Below, one piece after another: positions 17,389 through 26,346 of a stretch of DNA of 64,000 bases. The translations under genes and the position numbers were made by a program. Origin of the DNA: Mangrovitalea sediminis (GTDB lineage Bacteria > Pseudomonadota > Gammaproteobacteria > Pseudomonadales > Oleiphilaceae). A model generated the notes under the pieces. It ran no database searches and was not told the origin of the DNA. It saw only the letters and a program-made list of their open reading frames with translations. The stretch covers positions 434,001 through 498,000 of the forward strand of contig NZ_NTLB01000005.1 in the NCBI RefSeq assembly GCF_002514725.1. The letters run 5' to 3'. Each line of letters starts with the position of its first letter. Position 1 is the stretch's first letter.

Positions 17389-19137
17389 TCACAGCGACAC
17401 GCACGCAATGATGTTGTTACCGGGCGATCGAATTTCCAACGATGCACAGAGCCTTCGGAGCAACTGCAGACCTCGCCCGGAAACTCGGGTAAGTGCATCG
17501 TCGCCCTCTTCTCCCATATCAAAACCGGTTCCTGAATCGATAACCTGAATAAGCAAAAGCCCCGGCGCTTCGGGTGAATTCCATGCCATCTTTAGCGACA
17601 CCCGGTCCTTTTCAGTCAGTTCTCTGACTCTGGATTCCCGTTCCTCGGCATAAGCAAGAAAACCCGATTCCTGTTCCTTAAGACTGGAGTCAAGTCTCAG
17701 CACACCATGGTCTATCGCGTTTGAAACCAGCTCTGTCACAACGGTCATGACTTTTGCCATGGGCTCGTTTGGTAAATCCAGTTGCTGCATCACCCCGCTA
17801 CATAAAGCCGGCATGCTGACTTTGGCTAATTGTGGCCCCGACAAAACCACGTTATAGACAAAGGGAGACCGGGGAATCTCGGGTGACCATTCACCGGTAG
17901 GAGACCTTTCGACAGTCTGTTGGGATGCCTCCCAAAACACCTTGGGTGCCAGCGAGCAACAGGATATGTCGTCGTGAAACTTCTCCTTCCCGGCAAACGC
18001 GAAAAGTGCATTAAACACATTGTTGACGGCGTCTTCAGGATCCGGCATCAGCGCGGACTCAAGCCTGTCTCGGGAAAAGGGTTCGCCATCGGCATTTGGC
18101 TGCTCGGTAAGACCATCGCTGTAGAAGAACCAATACCCCTCGTCCGTCAAAGCGTGTGTTTCGACCGATACATCGAAATGACGGTCGTCCAGAATACCCA
18201 ACGCCATATGGCGCGAAGGAAATTGGTGCTCTATGACGCCTGTCTTACTGACCTTCATCAAGGGCGGCATGCCGCCGTTCCAAAGCCGGACCTCCGATCG
18301 ATTGACATCCATTTCAATGGCAATGGCACCGACAAAACGGTCTGGAGGTGTATCTCGTAGTAGACGCTTGTTCAGTTCGAAGAGAATCTGCTGTAGCGAA
18401 AATCCCTTCGCAGCCATCGTTGTGAAGGTGGTCGCCACCGGAAGTAAGGTGATAGCCGCAGATAACCCGTGCCCGGTAGCATCGACCAACATCACGTAGG
18501 CTTGCCCAACAGGGCCTTTGGCCCGCAGTATCAAGTCTCCGCTAAATGCCCGAGAAGAAGACGAAGCGGCATAAACACCCGGCAACTCTTTGTACACCCG
18601 GCTCACGAGAAAGTCGTAGGTGAATCTTGCCAGTTGCTCTTCACGCGAAGATTCGGCGATCAGCAGCTGCAGGCGTTGGTTCTGAGCATCGATTTTTCGG
18701 GTCAACCAGCGCTCGCGCAGGAGCGCTTTCGCCTTTTGTACCAGCAAACCGATACTGAAAGGCTTTATGAGATAGTCCGCAGCGCCTTCCGAAAAGCAGC
18801 GATTGATAAAGGACTGATCGTCATTGGAGCTGATAATCACGACTGAGGGCTCATAGGCTTTTTTCATAGCCCCCTTGCCGCGGAACATACCCAGGAAGGT
18901 TAAGGCTCCCCCGCCACCGAACTGGTCATTGAGGAGGACAAGGTCGAGCTCTTCCCTATTCGCGACCCAATGCCCGATATCGCGCTTCGAAGAGGCAATC
19001 GCAATGTTAAGCGGCAAATCACCTCCGCGATCGTCCTGAACAACGTCCGATTCCAATGCCCCCTTTACCAACAGGCACATCAGCTCGTCATCATCTACGA
19101 CTAAAACGGAAACTCCACTCCGTAATACGTCTCCCAC
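17389..19137 (-). CDS. HsbR-like regulator: receiver, PP2C (SpoIIE) phosphatase and HATPase domains
   Basis: A 582-residue partner-switching regulator. An N-terminal receiver-like domain (about 8-135) is followed by a PP2C/SpoIIE phosphatase domain (about 170-380, with LVDATGHGLSAAI) and an anti-sigma-type HATPase domain (about 420-580, with ELVSNAIDHG and IQVIDSGTGFDM). In Pseudomonas, HsbR of this architecture phosphorylates or dephosphorylates the STAS protein HsbA. Here the STAS gene lies 12 bases upstream. The receiver keeps the acidic pocket (VVDDDE) and the lysine (LIKPF), but the phosphoacceptor position reads LVLLN70-D71-Q followed by FGGGG, so the usual aspartate is apparently replaced by asparagine. 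The start is a GTG without a strong ribosome binding site, probably coupled to the STAS gene. Confidence 0.88.
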   Translation of the reverse strand: MGDVLRSGVSVLVVDDDELMCLLVKGALESDVVQDDRGGDLPLNIAIASSKRDIGHWVANREELDLVLLNDQFGGGGALTFLGMFRGKGAMKKAYEPSVVIISSNDDQSFINRCFSEGAADYLIKPFSIGLLVQKAKALLRERWLTRKIDAQNQRLQLLIAESSREEQLARFTYDFLVSRVYKELPGVYAASSSSRAFSGDLILRAKGPVGQAYVMLVDATGHGLSAAITLLPVATTFTTMAAKGFSLQQILFELNKRLLRDTPPDRFVGAIAIEMDVNRSEVRLWNGGMPPLMKVSKTGVIEHQFPSRHMALGILDDRHFDVSVETHALTDEGYWFFYSDGLTEQPNADGEPFSRDRLESALMPDPEDAVNNVFNALFAFAGKEKFHDDISCCSLAPKVFWEASQQTVERSPTGEWSPEIPRSPFVYNVVLSGPQLAKVSMPALCSGVMQQLDLPNEPMAKVMTVVTELVSNAIDHGVLRLDSSLKEQESGFLAYAEERESRVRELTEKDRVSLKMAWNSPEAPGLLLIQVIDSGTGFDMGEEGDDALTRVSGRGLQLLRRLCASLEIRSPGNNIIACVSL

Positions 19138-19149
19138 AGCGCTACCCGA

Positions 19150-19434
19150 CTATGCCAGAGGTATCAGTTTTTGAATGTTGGCTATCTCCAGCGTCTCGCG
19201 AACCTGCCCTGTCGCGTTAACGATGGCGACGCCCTTTCCGGCCTCGTCGCATTTCTTTTTCAGCTGGACAAGCATGCCAAGCGCCGAGCTGTCCATATAA
19301 CGCGTTTTAGCGAGATCCAATGTGATTTTTTTGACGCTGGGTCTTTCCAGGAGCACCTTGCAGGATTCGTGGAACGTGCGGTGATAGCTAAAGTCGAACC
19401 GTTCATCTAACCGAATAGTCTCATCAGTACTCAC
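19150..19434 (-). CDS. STAS-domain anti-sigma factor antagonist (HsbA-like)
   Basis: A 94-residue STAS protein with the phosphorylation-site motif YMDSSALGML (S49/S50). Proteins of this family switch partners according to phosphorylation, releasing or binding an anti-sigma factor; HsbA of Pseudomonas binds FlgM or a diguanylate cyclase. It sits immediately upstream of its presumed kinase/phosphatase and 35 bases after the small MCP gene, inside the chemotaxis operon. The downstream target (anti-sigma factor or other) is not in the window. Confidence 0.9.
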   Translation of the reverse strand: MSTDETIRLDERFDFSYHRTFHESCKVLLERPSVKKITLDLAKTRYMDSSALGMLVQLKKKCDEAGKGVAIVNATGQVRETLEIANIQKLIPLA

Positions 19435-19469
19435 GGTGGTGCTCCTTCACGCAACAGATCAACGGATGG

Positions 19470-20636
19470 TCAGAACAACTCAATCTCTCCACTACCAATA
19501 GACTCGGCACTCACCGGGTTATTTCGCCGGGCAGCCGCCTTCTCCTCAAACCTGGATAACGCCTGTTCCAATGTCGACACGGGGGAGTTCCCCTTTCCCA
19601 TTCCTTTAAGGGACTGCGTCAGAGGAACCAGTTGTTGCAGGCCTTCAGCACTGTATTGAATGTTTTGCAAAGACATGTCTTCGAACTGAAGCGCCCGAAT
19701 GGCGTCATTGACACTATTCTCCAGCGTCTCAGCCGATGACTCGATTTCGTGAGCGATTTGACGATCTCTTTCGGCCTTATCCACCAACGCCCTGATCGTC
19801 GACTCGACCTCCTTCTTTGCTCCAAGGACGTATGACATATCCTGAGAAGCCACGTCTCCAACCTGAACTTTCAGGCGCTCGAATGCGTCGGCGATATGAT
19901 GTAACTTCTTTTGAATGGCATCGCTGAATTCAGCAGAGCGTTTGGAAAGGGAGCGGACTTCTTCGGCGACGACGGCAAATCCGCGGCCACTCTCCCCAGC
20001 CCGAGCGGCTTCTATGGCAGCATTTAATGCAAGGAGATTGGTTTGAGCCGCAATACCATCTATATCCTTGAGCGCCTTAATGACATCCGGCATGGCGGAT
20101 GATATCTCTTCGACATATTCAACGAGCCCCATTGCTTCTGAGCTCATTTTTACGGTTGTTTCAACAAACTGGGTCAAAACCCTCGAGGTATTATTGGCGA
20201 ACCTGGCCATACGCTTTTGCATTTGGTCATCGTCGTGCTCCTCGCTATTTACCTCGTATAATAATGTTTCTATGCTGCTTTTTTGTGTTGAAAGAATACC
20301 GTGCAACACATGAAAGGCCGTCGTTAGGGTCGACGACGCATCCTTTTGAATATGTTCGAGATTGTCCAGATTTGCCAGGGTTTCCTGGAGGCGTTCATAA
20401 AAGTGGCTACCAATGCCTTCCAGCACACTGGCGAAAGTTCCGGCGCTATCGTCAGCCACCTCATCCGAAGCAGCACTATCATTCTGTTGATATAAAAAAT
20501 CCTTTTTATAATAGCCATAAATTATAATTACGGCCGCACACAACAGGCTCCCCAGCCATGGAGATACCTCTGTACCGATTACGCCACCTACGACGATCGA
20601 CACCATTATAATAAACGTCAGATGTAATCGATTCAC
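19470..20636 (-). CDS. Short methyl-accepting chemotaxis protein without periplasmic domain
   Basis: A 388-residue MCP. Two membrane segments lie back to back (about 7-22 and 27-44), leaving no periplasmic sensor domain. A helical stretch and the signalling domain follow, with [15 protein letters not shown] and the tip [18 protein letters not shown]. It must sense a membrane or cytoplasmic cue, or act with the partner-switching genes behind it. It ends GEIELF, not in an xWxxF pentapeptide. It is the first gene of the chemotaxis operon, with GGGAGG 13 bases before its ATG. Confidence 0.9.
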   Translation of the reverse strand: MNRLHLTFIIMVSIVVGGVIGTEVSPWLGSLLCAAVIIIYGYYKKDFLYQQNDSAASDEVADDSAGTFASVLEGIGSHFYERLQETLANLDNLEHIQKDASSTLTTAFHVLHGILSTQKSSIETLLYEVNSEEHDDDQMQKRMARFANNTSRVLTQFVETTVKMSSEAMGLVEYVEEISSAMPDVIKALKDIDGIAAQTNLLALNAAIEAARAGESGRGFAVVAEEVRSLSKRSAEFSDAIQKKLHHIADAFERLKVQVGDVASQDMSYVLGAKKEVESTIRALVDKAERDRQIAHEIESSAETLENSVNDAIRALQFEDMSLQNIQYSAEGLQQLVPLTQSLKGMGKGNSPVSTLEQALSRFEEKAAARRNNPVSAESIGSGEIELF

Positions 20637-20952
20637 AGGCGATGGCCTCCCTTCGCATCAGAGACGTTTAAAGGCTCAGCGGCATTTTCTTCCTAAAAAT
20701 CCCTTAAAAGGCCAAGTGAGCGCATAAGTGCAATTATTCATTTTAGAAATAGTTCAATAGCTACAGCCTAACAAGTAAACACGCGCAGAATCCATAACAT
20801 CATTGACCGGAATCAGGCCATTGAAAGCCAATAAGCGTCCAAGGATATAATTTTAAATCAAGGTTTATGATTTAGTTCCTTGATTTCAATAAATTCTAAA
20901 ATTTAAAATTAATCGAAAACCTGTCATTAATTCCAATACAATCGCCACCGGC
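20637..20952. other. AT-rich intergenic region upstream of the chemotaxis operon
   Basis: About 316 bases without a gene and visibly richer in A and T than its surroundings, especially 20840-20940. It should contain the promoter of the leftward chemotaxis operon and the end of the GGDEF-EAL transcript. I looked for a flagellar sigma-28 promoter (TAAA-N15-GCCGATAA) and found only a poor match (GCCGCTGA with wrong spacing). No convincing terminator hairpin. Confidence 0.6.
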
Positions 20953-23415
20953 TCACCGAGAAGGCGTCACACTCAACCCTACCATTTGGCGAAGACGCTC
21001 TACGGGCTCGGGGCGGCTGATGTAATATCCCTGGATCAGGTTGCAACCGTTACGTTCAAGAAAACGCAACTGCTCTTCCGTTTCGACTCCTTCTGCCACC
21101 ACTTCCAGACCCAGCTTGTGCGCAAGGACGATAATAGCCTCAGAAATGGCCGCGTCATTGGCATCATCCGGGAGATCCTTGACGAAGGTCCGATCAATCT
21201 TGAGCATGTTCAACGGCAATATCTTGAGATAAGCCATCGAGCTGTAACCGGTGCCGAAATCATCAATCGCTACGCGAACACCCAGTTCATGCAATTCGCG
21301 AAGAATCTCTCCGGAGGCTTTAAGGTCCTCCATCAACATCTGCTCGGTGATTTCAAGTTCAAGGGCCTCGGCCGGGAAATCCTCCTCGGCCAAGATCATT
21401 CTGACCTGCTCAAGTAATGTCCCACCGGAAAACTGCCGGGCAGACAGGTTAACGGATACCCGGGGGCGGGAATCGATTGTCTTCCACAAGGCCCGGAAAT
21501 CGATACAGGCCTGACGGAGAACCCAAAGGCCCACCGGTACAATCAGCCCGGTCTCCTCCAATAAGGGAACGAAATCGGCAGGTGACACCAAGCCTCGCTG
21601 GGGATGTTGCCAGCGCAACAATGCCTCCATACCAACGACTGTTCCGGTGCAAAGGTCGATCTGAGGTTGATAGTGCAGGACGAATTCCTGCCGGGCGAGC
21701 GCCCAATGCAGCTCCGACTCCAGAGACAGAAGCTCGTGGCGCCGTTCATTCATTGCCGGCGCATAAAACCGGTATTCTCTCCCCCCCTTCGACTTCGCCT
21801 GGTACATCGCAGAGTCGGCATTCTGCAACAGCGCTTCCACGGAGGTGCCGTCGTCTGGACAAAACGCAATCCCGGTCGTAAAGGACACGAACAGATCCGT
21901 ATCGGCGATTCGAAAGGGCCGGTCGAACGCCTGGTGCAAGGTTTCGAGAATGATCAGCACATGATCCGGTTTGACCAGATCGGTAATCACCACGACAAAT
22001 TCATCCCCACCATACCGGGCCAGAATATCCGAGGGCCGCAAGTGTTGGCGGAGCCTTTCGCCCGCCAACTGCAGCAGCTGATCGCCCGTCGTATGCCCCA
22101 GGCTGTCGTTGACCCTTTTAAAGTTGTTCAGGTCAAGAAAAAGGACAGCGGTATAGCCACCCCGGCGCTGGTTTCTATAGATTTCCGTTTCCAGTTTCTC
22201 CACGAGCAGCACGCGATTCGCGAGCCCTGTCAGCGTGTCATGAGTGGCTTGATGGTGCAGCTCGGCTTCGAAGCGTTTTCGTTCCGTGATATTGCGCGCA
22301 ATGGTCGACATATAGGCGACGGACCCGTCGTCCGTGCGGTGCGCCAGGACCAGTTGGGATAGCGATACCCCCAGGCCATCACGGGTTTCAAGGTATGCCT
22401 CCCGCTCCCAGACGTCGCTTCTTGCCGCCGCCTGCAGGGCGTCTTTCAACAGTTTTTGCGCCAGCGCTATCGCCTGCTCTTTGCTCGAGGGATAATCACC
22501 AACAGCCAGGTTTGACGACCCAAGCAGCTCAACTCCGGCGCGGTTCAGGTACAGGATCTCGCCCCGCTCGTCGCTGATGGCGACGATGTCCGTTGTCGCT
22601 TCGATAATGGCCTGCAGGCGCGCCTGGGTTTCCTCCGCGATAACCTTTTCTGTGACATCCCGACTGGTGGAGACAAAGTGGGTGATTTCACCCTGGTCAT
22701 TGATGAGCGGCGCGATAAGCGTCTCTTCGAAATAGATTTCGCCGTTTTTGCGACGGTTCGTGATCGTGTCGCGAAAAATATTTTCTTTCAGGATGGTGTT
22801 CCAAAGGCGCGAGTAATACTCCGGCCCATGTTGTCCCGATTTCAGGAATGAGGGGCTTTGTCCGAGAACCTCTTCCGAGCTATAGCCGGTCAGGACTTCG
22901 AATGCGGGATTGACGTATTCGATCAATCCCTGCTTATCGGTGATAAAAACACTTTCGGCGGCCTGCTCAACCACCTGCGACAATTTGCGAAGAAGTTCTT
23001 CCGCCAAGCGGTGCTTGCGACGGGTTTGAGCGTCCGCCAATGCCTTTTCAATGGCCGGAGGCAGCCTGGACAGGTCCCCCTTGATCACGTAGTCCTGCGC
23101 ACCGGCCTGCATCGCGGTGACAGCAGCCTTTTCCCCTATCGTGCCTGAAACAAAGATGAAGGGGACTTCCTTGTTCAGCGAACGAACGATTTTCAATGCC
23201 TCAGGTCCACTAAACTGGGGCATCGTGTAGTCCGACAGGATCAGGTCCCATTGACGCTCTGCCAGCGCACGCTTTAAACCGGATTCCGTGTCAGTCCGAA
23301 TCCATTGAAGCTTGTAACCTTTACCCGTCAGATAGGCCACAACCAGCAATGCGTCGTCTTCGGAGTCTTCCAGGATAAGAACATTGAGCTCAGCTCGTTC
23401 AGCTGCCATTTCCAT
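20953..23415 (-). CDS. Response regulator with PAS-PAS-GGDEF-EAL output
   Basis: An 820-residue protein: receiver domain (about 8-130, acceptor aspartate in LILSDYTMP), two PAS domains (about 145-270 and 275-395), GGDEF (about 400-555) and EAL (about 570-815). The cyclase site GGDEF is intact at 469-473 with an RPSD I-site just before it. The phosphodiesterase residues also look complete: E597 in MEALLRW, SVNLSARQF, ELEITEQ, DDFGTGYSS, LKIDRTFV and AEGVETEEQ. It could make or degrade c-di-GMP depending on its input. It follows the Rcp1-like receiver by 28 bases on the same strand, so it is probably co-transcribed with the sensor kinase. Confidence 0.92.
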   Translation of the reverse strand: MEMAAERAELNVLILEDSEDDALLVVAYLTGKGYKLQWIRTDTESGLKRALAERQWDLILSDYTMPQFSGPEALKIVRSLNKEVPFIFVSGTIGEKAAVTAMQAGAQDYVIKGDLSRLPPAIEKALADAQTRRKHRLAEELLRKLSQVVEQAAESVFITDKQGLIEYVNPAFEVLTGYSSEEVLGQSPSFLKSGQHGPEYYSRLWNTILKENIFRDTITNRRKNGEIYFEETLIAPLINDQGEITHFVSTSRDVTEKVIAEETQARLQAIIEATTDIVAISDERGEILYLNRAGVELLGSSNLAVGDYPSSKEQAIALAQKLLKDALQAAARSDVWEREAYLETRDGLGVSLSQLVLAHRTDDGSVAYMSTIARNITERKRFEAELHHQATHDTLTGLANRVLLVEKLETEIYRNQRRGGYTAVLFLDLNNFKRVNDSLGHTTGDQLLQLAGERLRQHLRPSDILARYGGDEFVVVITDLVKPDHVLIILETLHQAFDRPFRIADTDLFVSFTTGIAFCPDDGTSVEALLQNADSAMYQAKSKGGREYRFYAPAMNERRHELLSLESELHWALARQEFVLHYQPQIDLCTGTVVGMEALLRWQHPQRGLVSPADFVPLLEETGLIVPVGLWVLRQACIDFRALWKTIDSRPRVSVNLSARQFSGGTLLEQVRMILAEEDFPAEALELEITEQMLMEDLKASGEILRELHELGVRVAIDDFGTGYSSMAYLKILPLNMLKIDRTFVKDLPDDANDAAISEAIIVLAHKLGLEVVAEGVETEEQLRFLERNGCNLIQGYYISRPEPVERLRQMVGLSVTPSR

Positions 23416-23443
23416 CTAGCACTCTCCAAGCGTCCGTAACTCG

Positions 23444-23881
23444 CTAACCTTGTGCCGGCTCATTCAGTAATAGCCAGTACATTCCCAGTTGCTGGGTGGC
23501 TCTAACGAACTCGTCGAAATCGACGGGCTTCCTGACATAGCTGTTGGCGCCAAGCGAATAGGCTTTCAGCCGATCCTCCTGTTCCCGTGATGAGGTCAGC
23601 ACCACAACAGGGATATACGCTGTCGACGCGTTCGCGCGAAGCTGGCGCAGGACTTCCAGACCATCCACCTTGGGAAGCTTCAGGTCCAGGAGGACCAGTG
23701 TTGGCACCTCTTGCTCCGCCCTTTTTTCATGCGGCCCCCGGGCCAGAAGGTAATCCAGGGCTTCCGCTCCATCTCGCAGTACGACAACCCGATTGCCGAT
23801 CTTATTCGCCGCCAAGGCATGTAGCGTCAACGCCTCATCGTCGGGATTGTCCTCCACCAGCAGAATCACCTTGTCGTTCAT
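23444..23881 (-). CDS. Rcp1-like single-domain response regulator
   Basis: A 145-residue stand-alone receiver with E10/D11 (LLVEDNPDD), phosphoacceptor D66 (LVLLDLKLPKVDG) and lysine in VRKPVDFDEF. The LVEDNPDDEAL and KPVDFDEF segments are typical of the Rcp1 group, which accepts phosphate from phytochrome-type kinases. The start at 23881 overlaps the kinase stop codon (ATGA) and has a strong GGAGGTG ribosome binding site seven bases upstream; a longer frame reaching 23950 is ignored for that reason. It probably relays phosphate from the kinase upstream. Confidence 0.92.
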   Translation of the reverse strand: MNDKVILLVEDNPDDEALTLHALAANKIGNRVVVLRDGAEALDYLLARGPHEKRAEQEVPTLVLLDLKLPKVDGLEVLRQLRANASTAYIPVVVLTSSREQEDRLKAYSLGANSYVRKPVDFDEFVRATQQLGMYWLLLNEPAQG

Positions 23882-26079
23882 GAATTCACCTCCGCTTCCC
23901 TCAGGGTGAAGTAAAAGGTGGCCCCTTGCCCTATTGCAGCAACAGCCCATATGCGACCACCCAATTTGTGGATAATACGTTGTACAGTAGCAAGTCCGAT
24001 TCCTGTTCCTGGAAAATCGGATGAACTGTGTAGACGCTGGAAAGCGCCAAACAGCTTGTCGGCGTAGGTCATATCAAAGCCTGCGCCGTTGTCTTTAACG
24101 AAATAGACCCGCTCTCCGTCCTTGATTTCTGTGCCGACAGACACGATCGGCTCGTCAGTCTTGGACGAAAACTTGAAGGCATTTCCCAACAGGTTTTCCA
24201 ATGCAACACGCAGCAACCGCCCATCGCTGTTCACCCGCATTTCGGGTTCGACCTTGAAGGTCACCGCTCTTTCAGGGTACTGCTCAGCAATTCCGGCAAA
24301 AACACTCCCAGCCAACGCCGTAAGGTCCACATTTTCGTTATGGATTTCCGCGCGAGTAATTCGTGAGAGGTTCAACAAATCGTCGATCAACTCGCCCATG
24401 CGCTGGGCTCCGCGACGCACACGGTCCAGATAGTCCTTATGCTGAGGCGAAAGCGAGTCTCCGAGTTCGGATACCAGGATATTACTGAACCCGTCGATAG
24501 CCCGAAGCGGCGTCCTGAGATCGTGCGACACGGAATAGCTAAAGGCTTCCAACTCCCGGTTGACGACCATCAGCTCGCCGTTCTGCAGCGCCAGAGACTC
24601 GTTGAGATGCTTGATCTGACGGTCGATCAGCCGTTGTTCGGTGACATCTCTAATGGCGCTGAACACAAGGACATCCTCTCCCATGGGAACCGGACTCAGA
24701 CTGATTTCGACGGGAAACAGACTGCCGTCCTTTCTCCGGGCATGCAGATCCAGCCCCGCGCCCATGGGGCGTGTTCTGGGCATGGAGAGGTATTCCGAGC
24801 GGTGGGAGACGTGTTGCGACGCGATTTCCTTCGGCACCAGAACCTCAATCGGTTTGCCGAGCAATTCGTCCTTGTCGTAACCAAAAGCCTGCTGGGCTCG
24901 GGCATTTGCCAACACGATATGCCCGGACTTGTCGATAATGACAATGGCGTCCGGAGCCGCCTCAAGTAGGGACCTAAAGGTGGACTCGCTGGCGCGCAGC
25001 TTTTCCTCGGCCAGATGCCTTCGGACCACGGCCCGGGAAAACATGGCGGCGGCTATGCCAAGGACCAGCGCCATGCCCGAAAAGGATACAAGAAACTTAT
25101 GCCGAAGCCGGTGCTCCCCGACAGCGACATAGGTCGAAGGCAACATGGACACCACATACCAGTGGGCCAGCCGTTTGCCCTGGGTATTGGTGCTGGCAGG
25201 CACATCGTTTCCGATATGGTTGATTGGGAAAATCTTTGATGCCGTGTAGATATTCCGGTGATCGACATACTGACCTATACCCGGACCGTTGGCGATCTCG
25301 CGCCATACCTCAGGGAACCTGGCCGCCAGGGTCCTGGATTGGCCATTGTCATACATAAATGCCCAATCATCCCCCGGAGCGCCACCGTATAGCCAATAAC
25401 CGTTGGCATTCAAAAGCCATACTTTGCCCGGCTCATTGACTGAAATCCGATCAAGATTCTGAAGGATTTCCTTACCCATGAAATTCAGGACAATCACGCC
25501 TTTGACCTGCCCATTATCATCAGTGACCGGCGTGACGAAACGGATCATCGGTTTGATAGGCTGCTCGATCTTGCCGTGCTCAATGTTAAGGTCGAAAGGC
25601 GAGACATAAACCTGACCGCGGGACAGCGCCAGGCCATTTTTGACGTAATACCGAGAAAGTTTGTTTTGCAGATGGGCGTGATCGACGATAACGGGATGCC
25701 CCTGATCCCAGTTAACGCGTATTTTTTCCTGGCCATCAACGCCAATCAAACGCAGTTGGTCATAACGCTGCTTGTTTTTGACGAAGGCCAGGAAGGTATT
25801 CGCAAGCGGCTGCTGTGATGAGGGCTTTTCGTTTTCCGGCCAGCCCTGCAGCTCGGCTTGGGCGGCAAGAAACAACAGGTCTGACCGAACAGACGCGAGG
25901 GTGCTGGACAACGACGTACTAACAAGCTGAACTGCCTTCCGCTGCTCCGACAGGAGAACGGATCGACTCGCGCTATCCTGGGCCTGAAAGAGCAGCCATG
26001 TGATTGCCGCAGCCAAGAGTAAAAGCGGAGTCCACGCTACCCAAAAATAGAACCACCTTGTTCGATATTCCCTGCGCAT
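23878..26079 (-). CDS. Membrane sensor histidine kinase (Cache-like, PAS, HisKA, HATPase)
   Basis: A 733-residue kinase. TM1 (about 9-30) and TM2 (about 325-350) flank a periplasmic domain of about 290 residues that looks like a double-Cache sensor (FEVWREIANGPGIGQYVDHR, PINHIG). A PAS domain follows, then HisKA with H519 in SYSVSHDLRTPLRAI, and HATPase with N box and GTGIGLATVQRII. The H-box style matches phytochrome-family kinases that pair with Rcp1 receivers, as here. I start it at the ATG at 26079, with GGAG ten bases upstream; the longer frame would begin with a TTG at 26139 without a ribosome binding site. The signal is unknown. Confidence 0.9.
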   Translation of the reverse strand: MRREYRTRWFYFWVAWTPLLLLAAAITWLLFQAQDSASRSVLLSEQRKAVQLVSTSLSSTLASVRSDLLFLAAQAELQGWPENEKPSSQQPLANTFLAFVKNKQRYDQLRLIGVDGQEKIRVNWDQGHPVIVDHAHLQNKLSRYYVKNGLALSRGQVYVSPFDLNIEHGKIEQPIKPMIRFVTPVTDDNGQVKGVIVLNFMGKEILQNLDRISVNEPGKVWLLNANGYWLYGGAPGDDWAFMYDNGQSRTLAARFPEVWREIANGPGIGQYVDHRNIYTASKIFPINHIGNDVPASTNTQGKRLAHWYVVSMLPSTYVAVGEHRLRHKFLVSFSGMALVLGIAAAMFSRAVVRRHLAEEKLRASESTFRSLLEAAPDAIVIIDKSGHIVLANARAQQAFGYDKDELLGKPIEVLVPKEIASQHVSHRSEYLSMPRTRPMGAGLDLHARRKDGSLFPVEISLSPVPMGEDVLVFSAIRDVTEQRLIDRQIKHLNESLALQNGELMVVNRELEAFSYSVSHDLRTPLRAIDGFSNILVSELGDSLSPQHKDYLDRVRRGAQRMGELIDDLLNLSRITRAEIHNENVDLTALAGSVFAGIAEQYPERAVTFKVEPEMRVNSDGRLLRVALENLLGNAFKFSSKTDEPIVSVGTEIKDGERVYFVKDNGAGFDMTYADKLFGAFQRLHSSSDFPGTGIGLATVQRIIHKLGGRIWAVAAIGQGATFYFTLREAEVNS

Positions 26080-26346
26080 ACCCAGCAAGCTCCATTCCTT
26101 GCTACTGAGTGTAAAAACCTTACGCTTCCAAGCGCTCAAGTATTTTCGTAGACATATACCTTCTATCGACAGTAATTATAGTTCAGATTTTGATCGCGCC
26201 ATGCCCATCCGACAATTTCTTCACAAGAATTCACAACCTCTTGAAAAGAATAAAACATTATTTATCAATAAAATATAAATTCGCTACTGACGCCGACCTG
26301 GCACGCACATTGGCCGATTCTGACGTGGATCCTGTACCCCTGGGGC

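Noticed and set aside
20660-20720. Flagellar sigma-28 promoter for the chemotaxis operon
   Set aside because: Only a partial -10 (GCCGCTGA) was found and the nearest TTAA is 20 bases away instead of 15, so the match is no better than chance.
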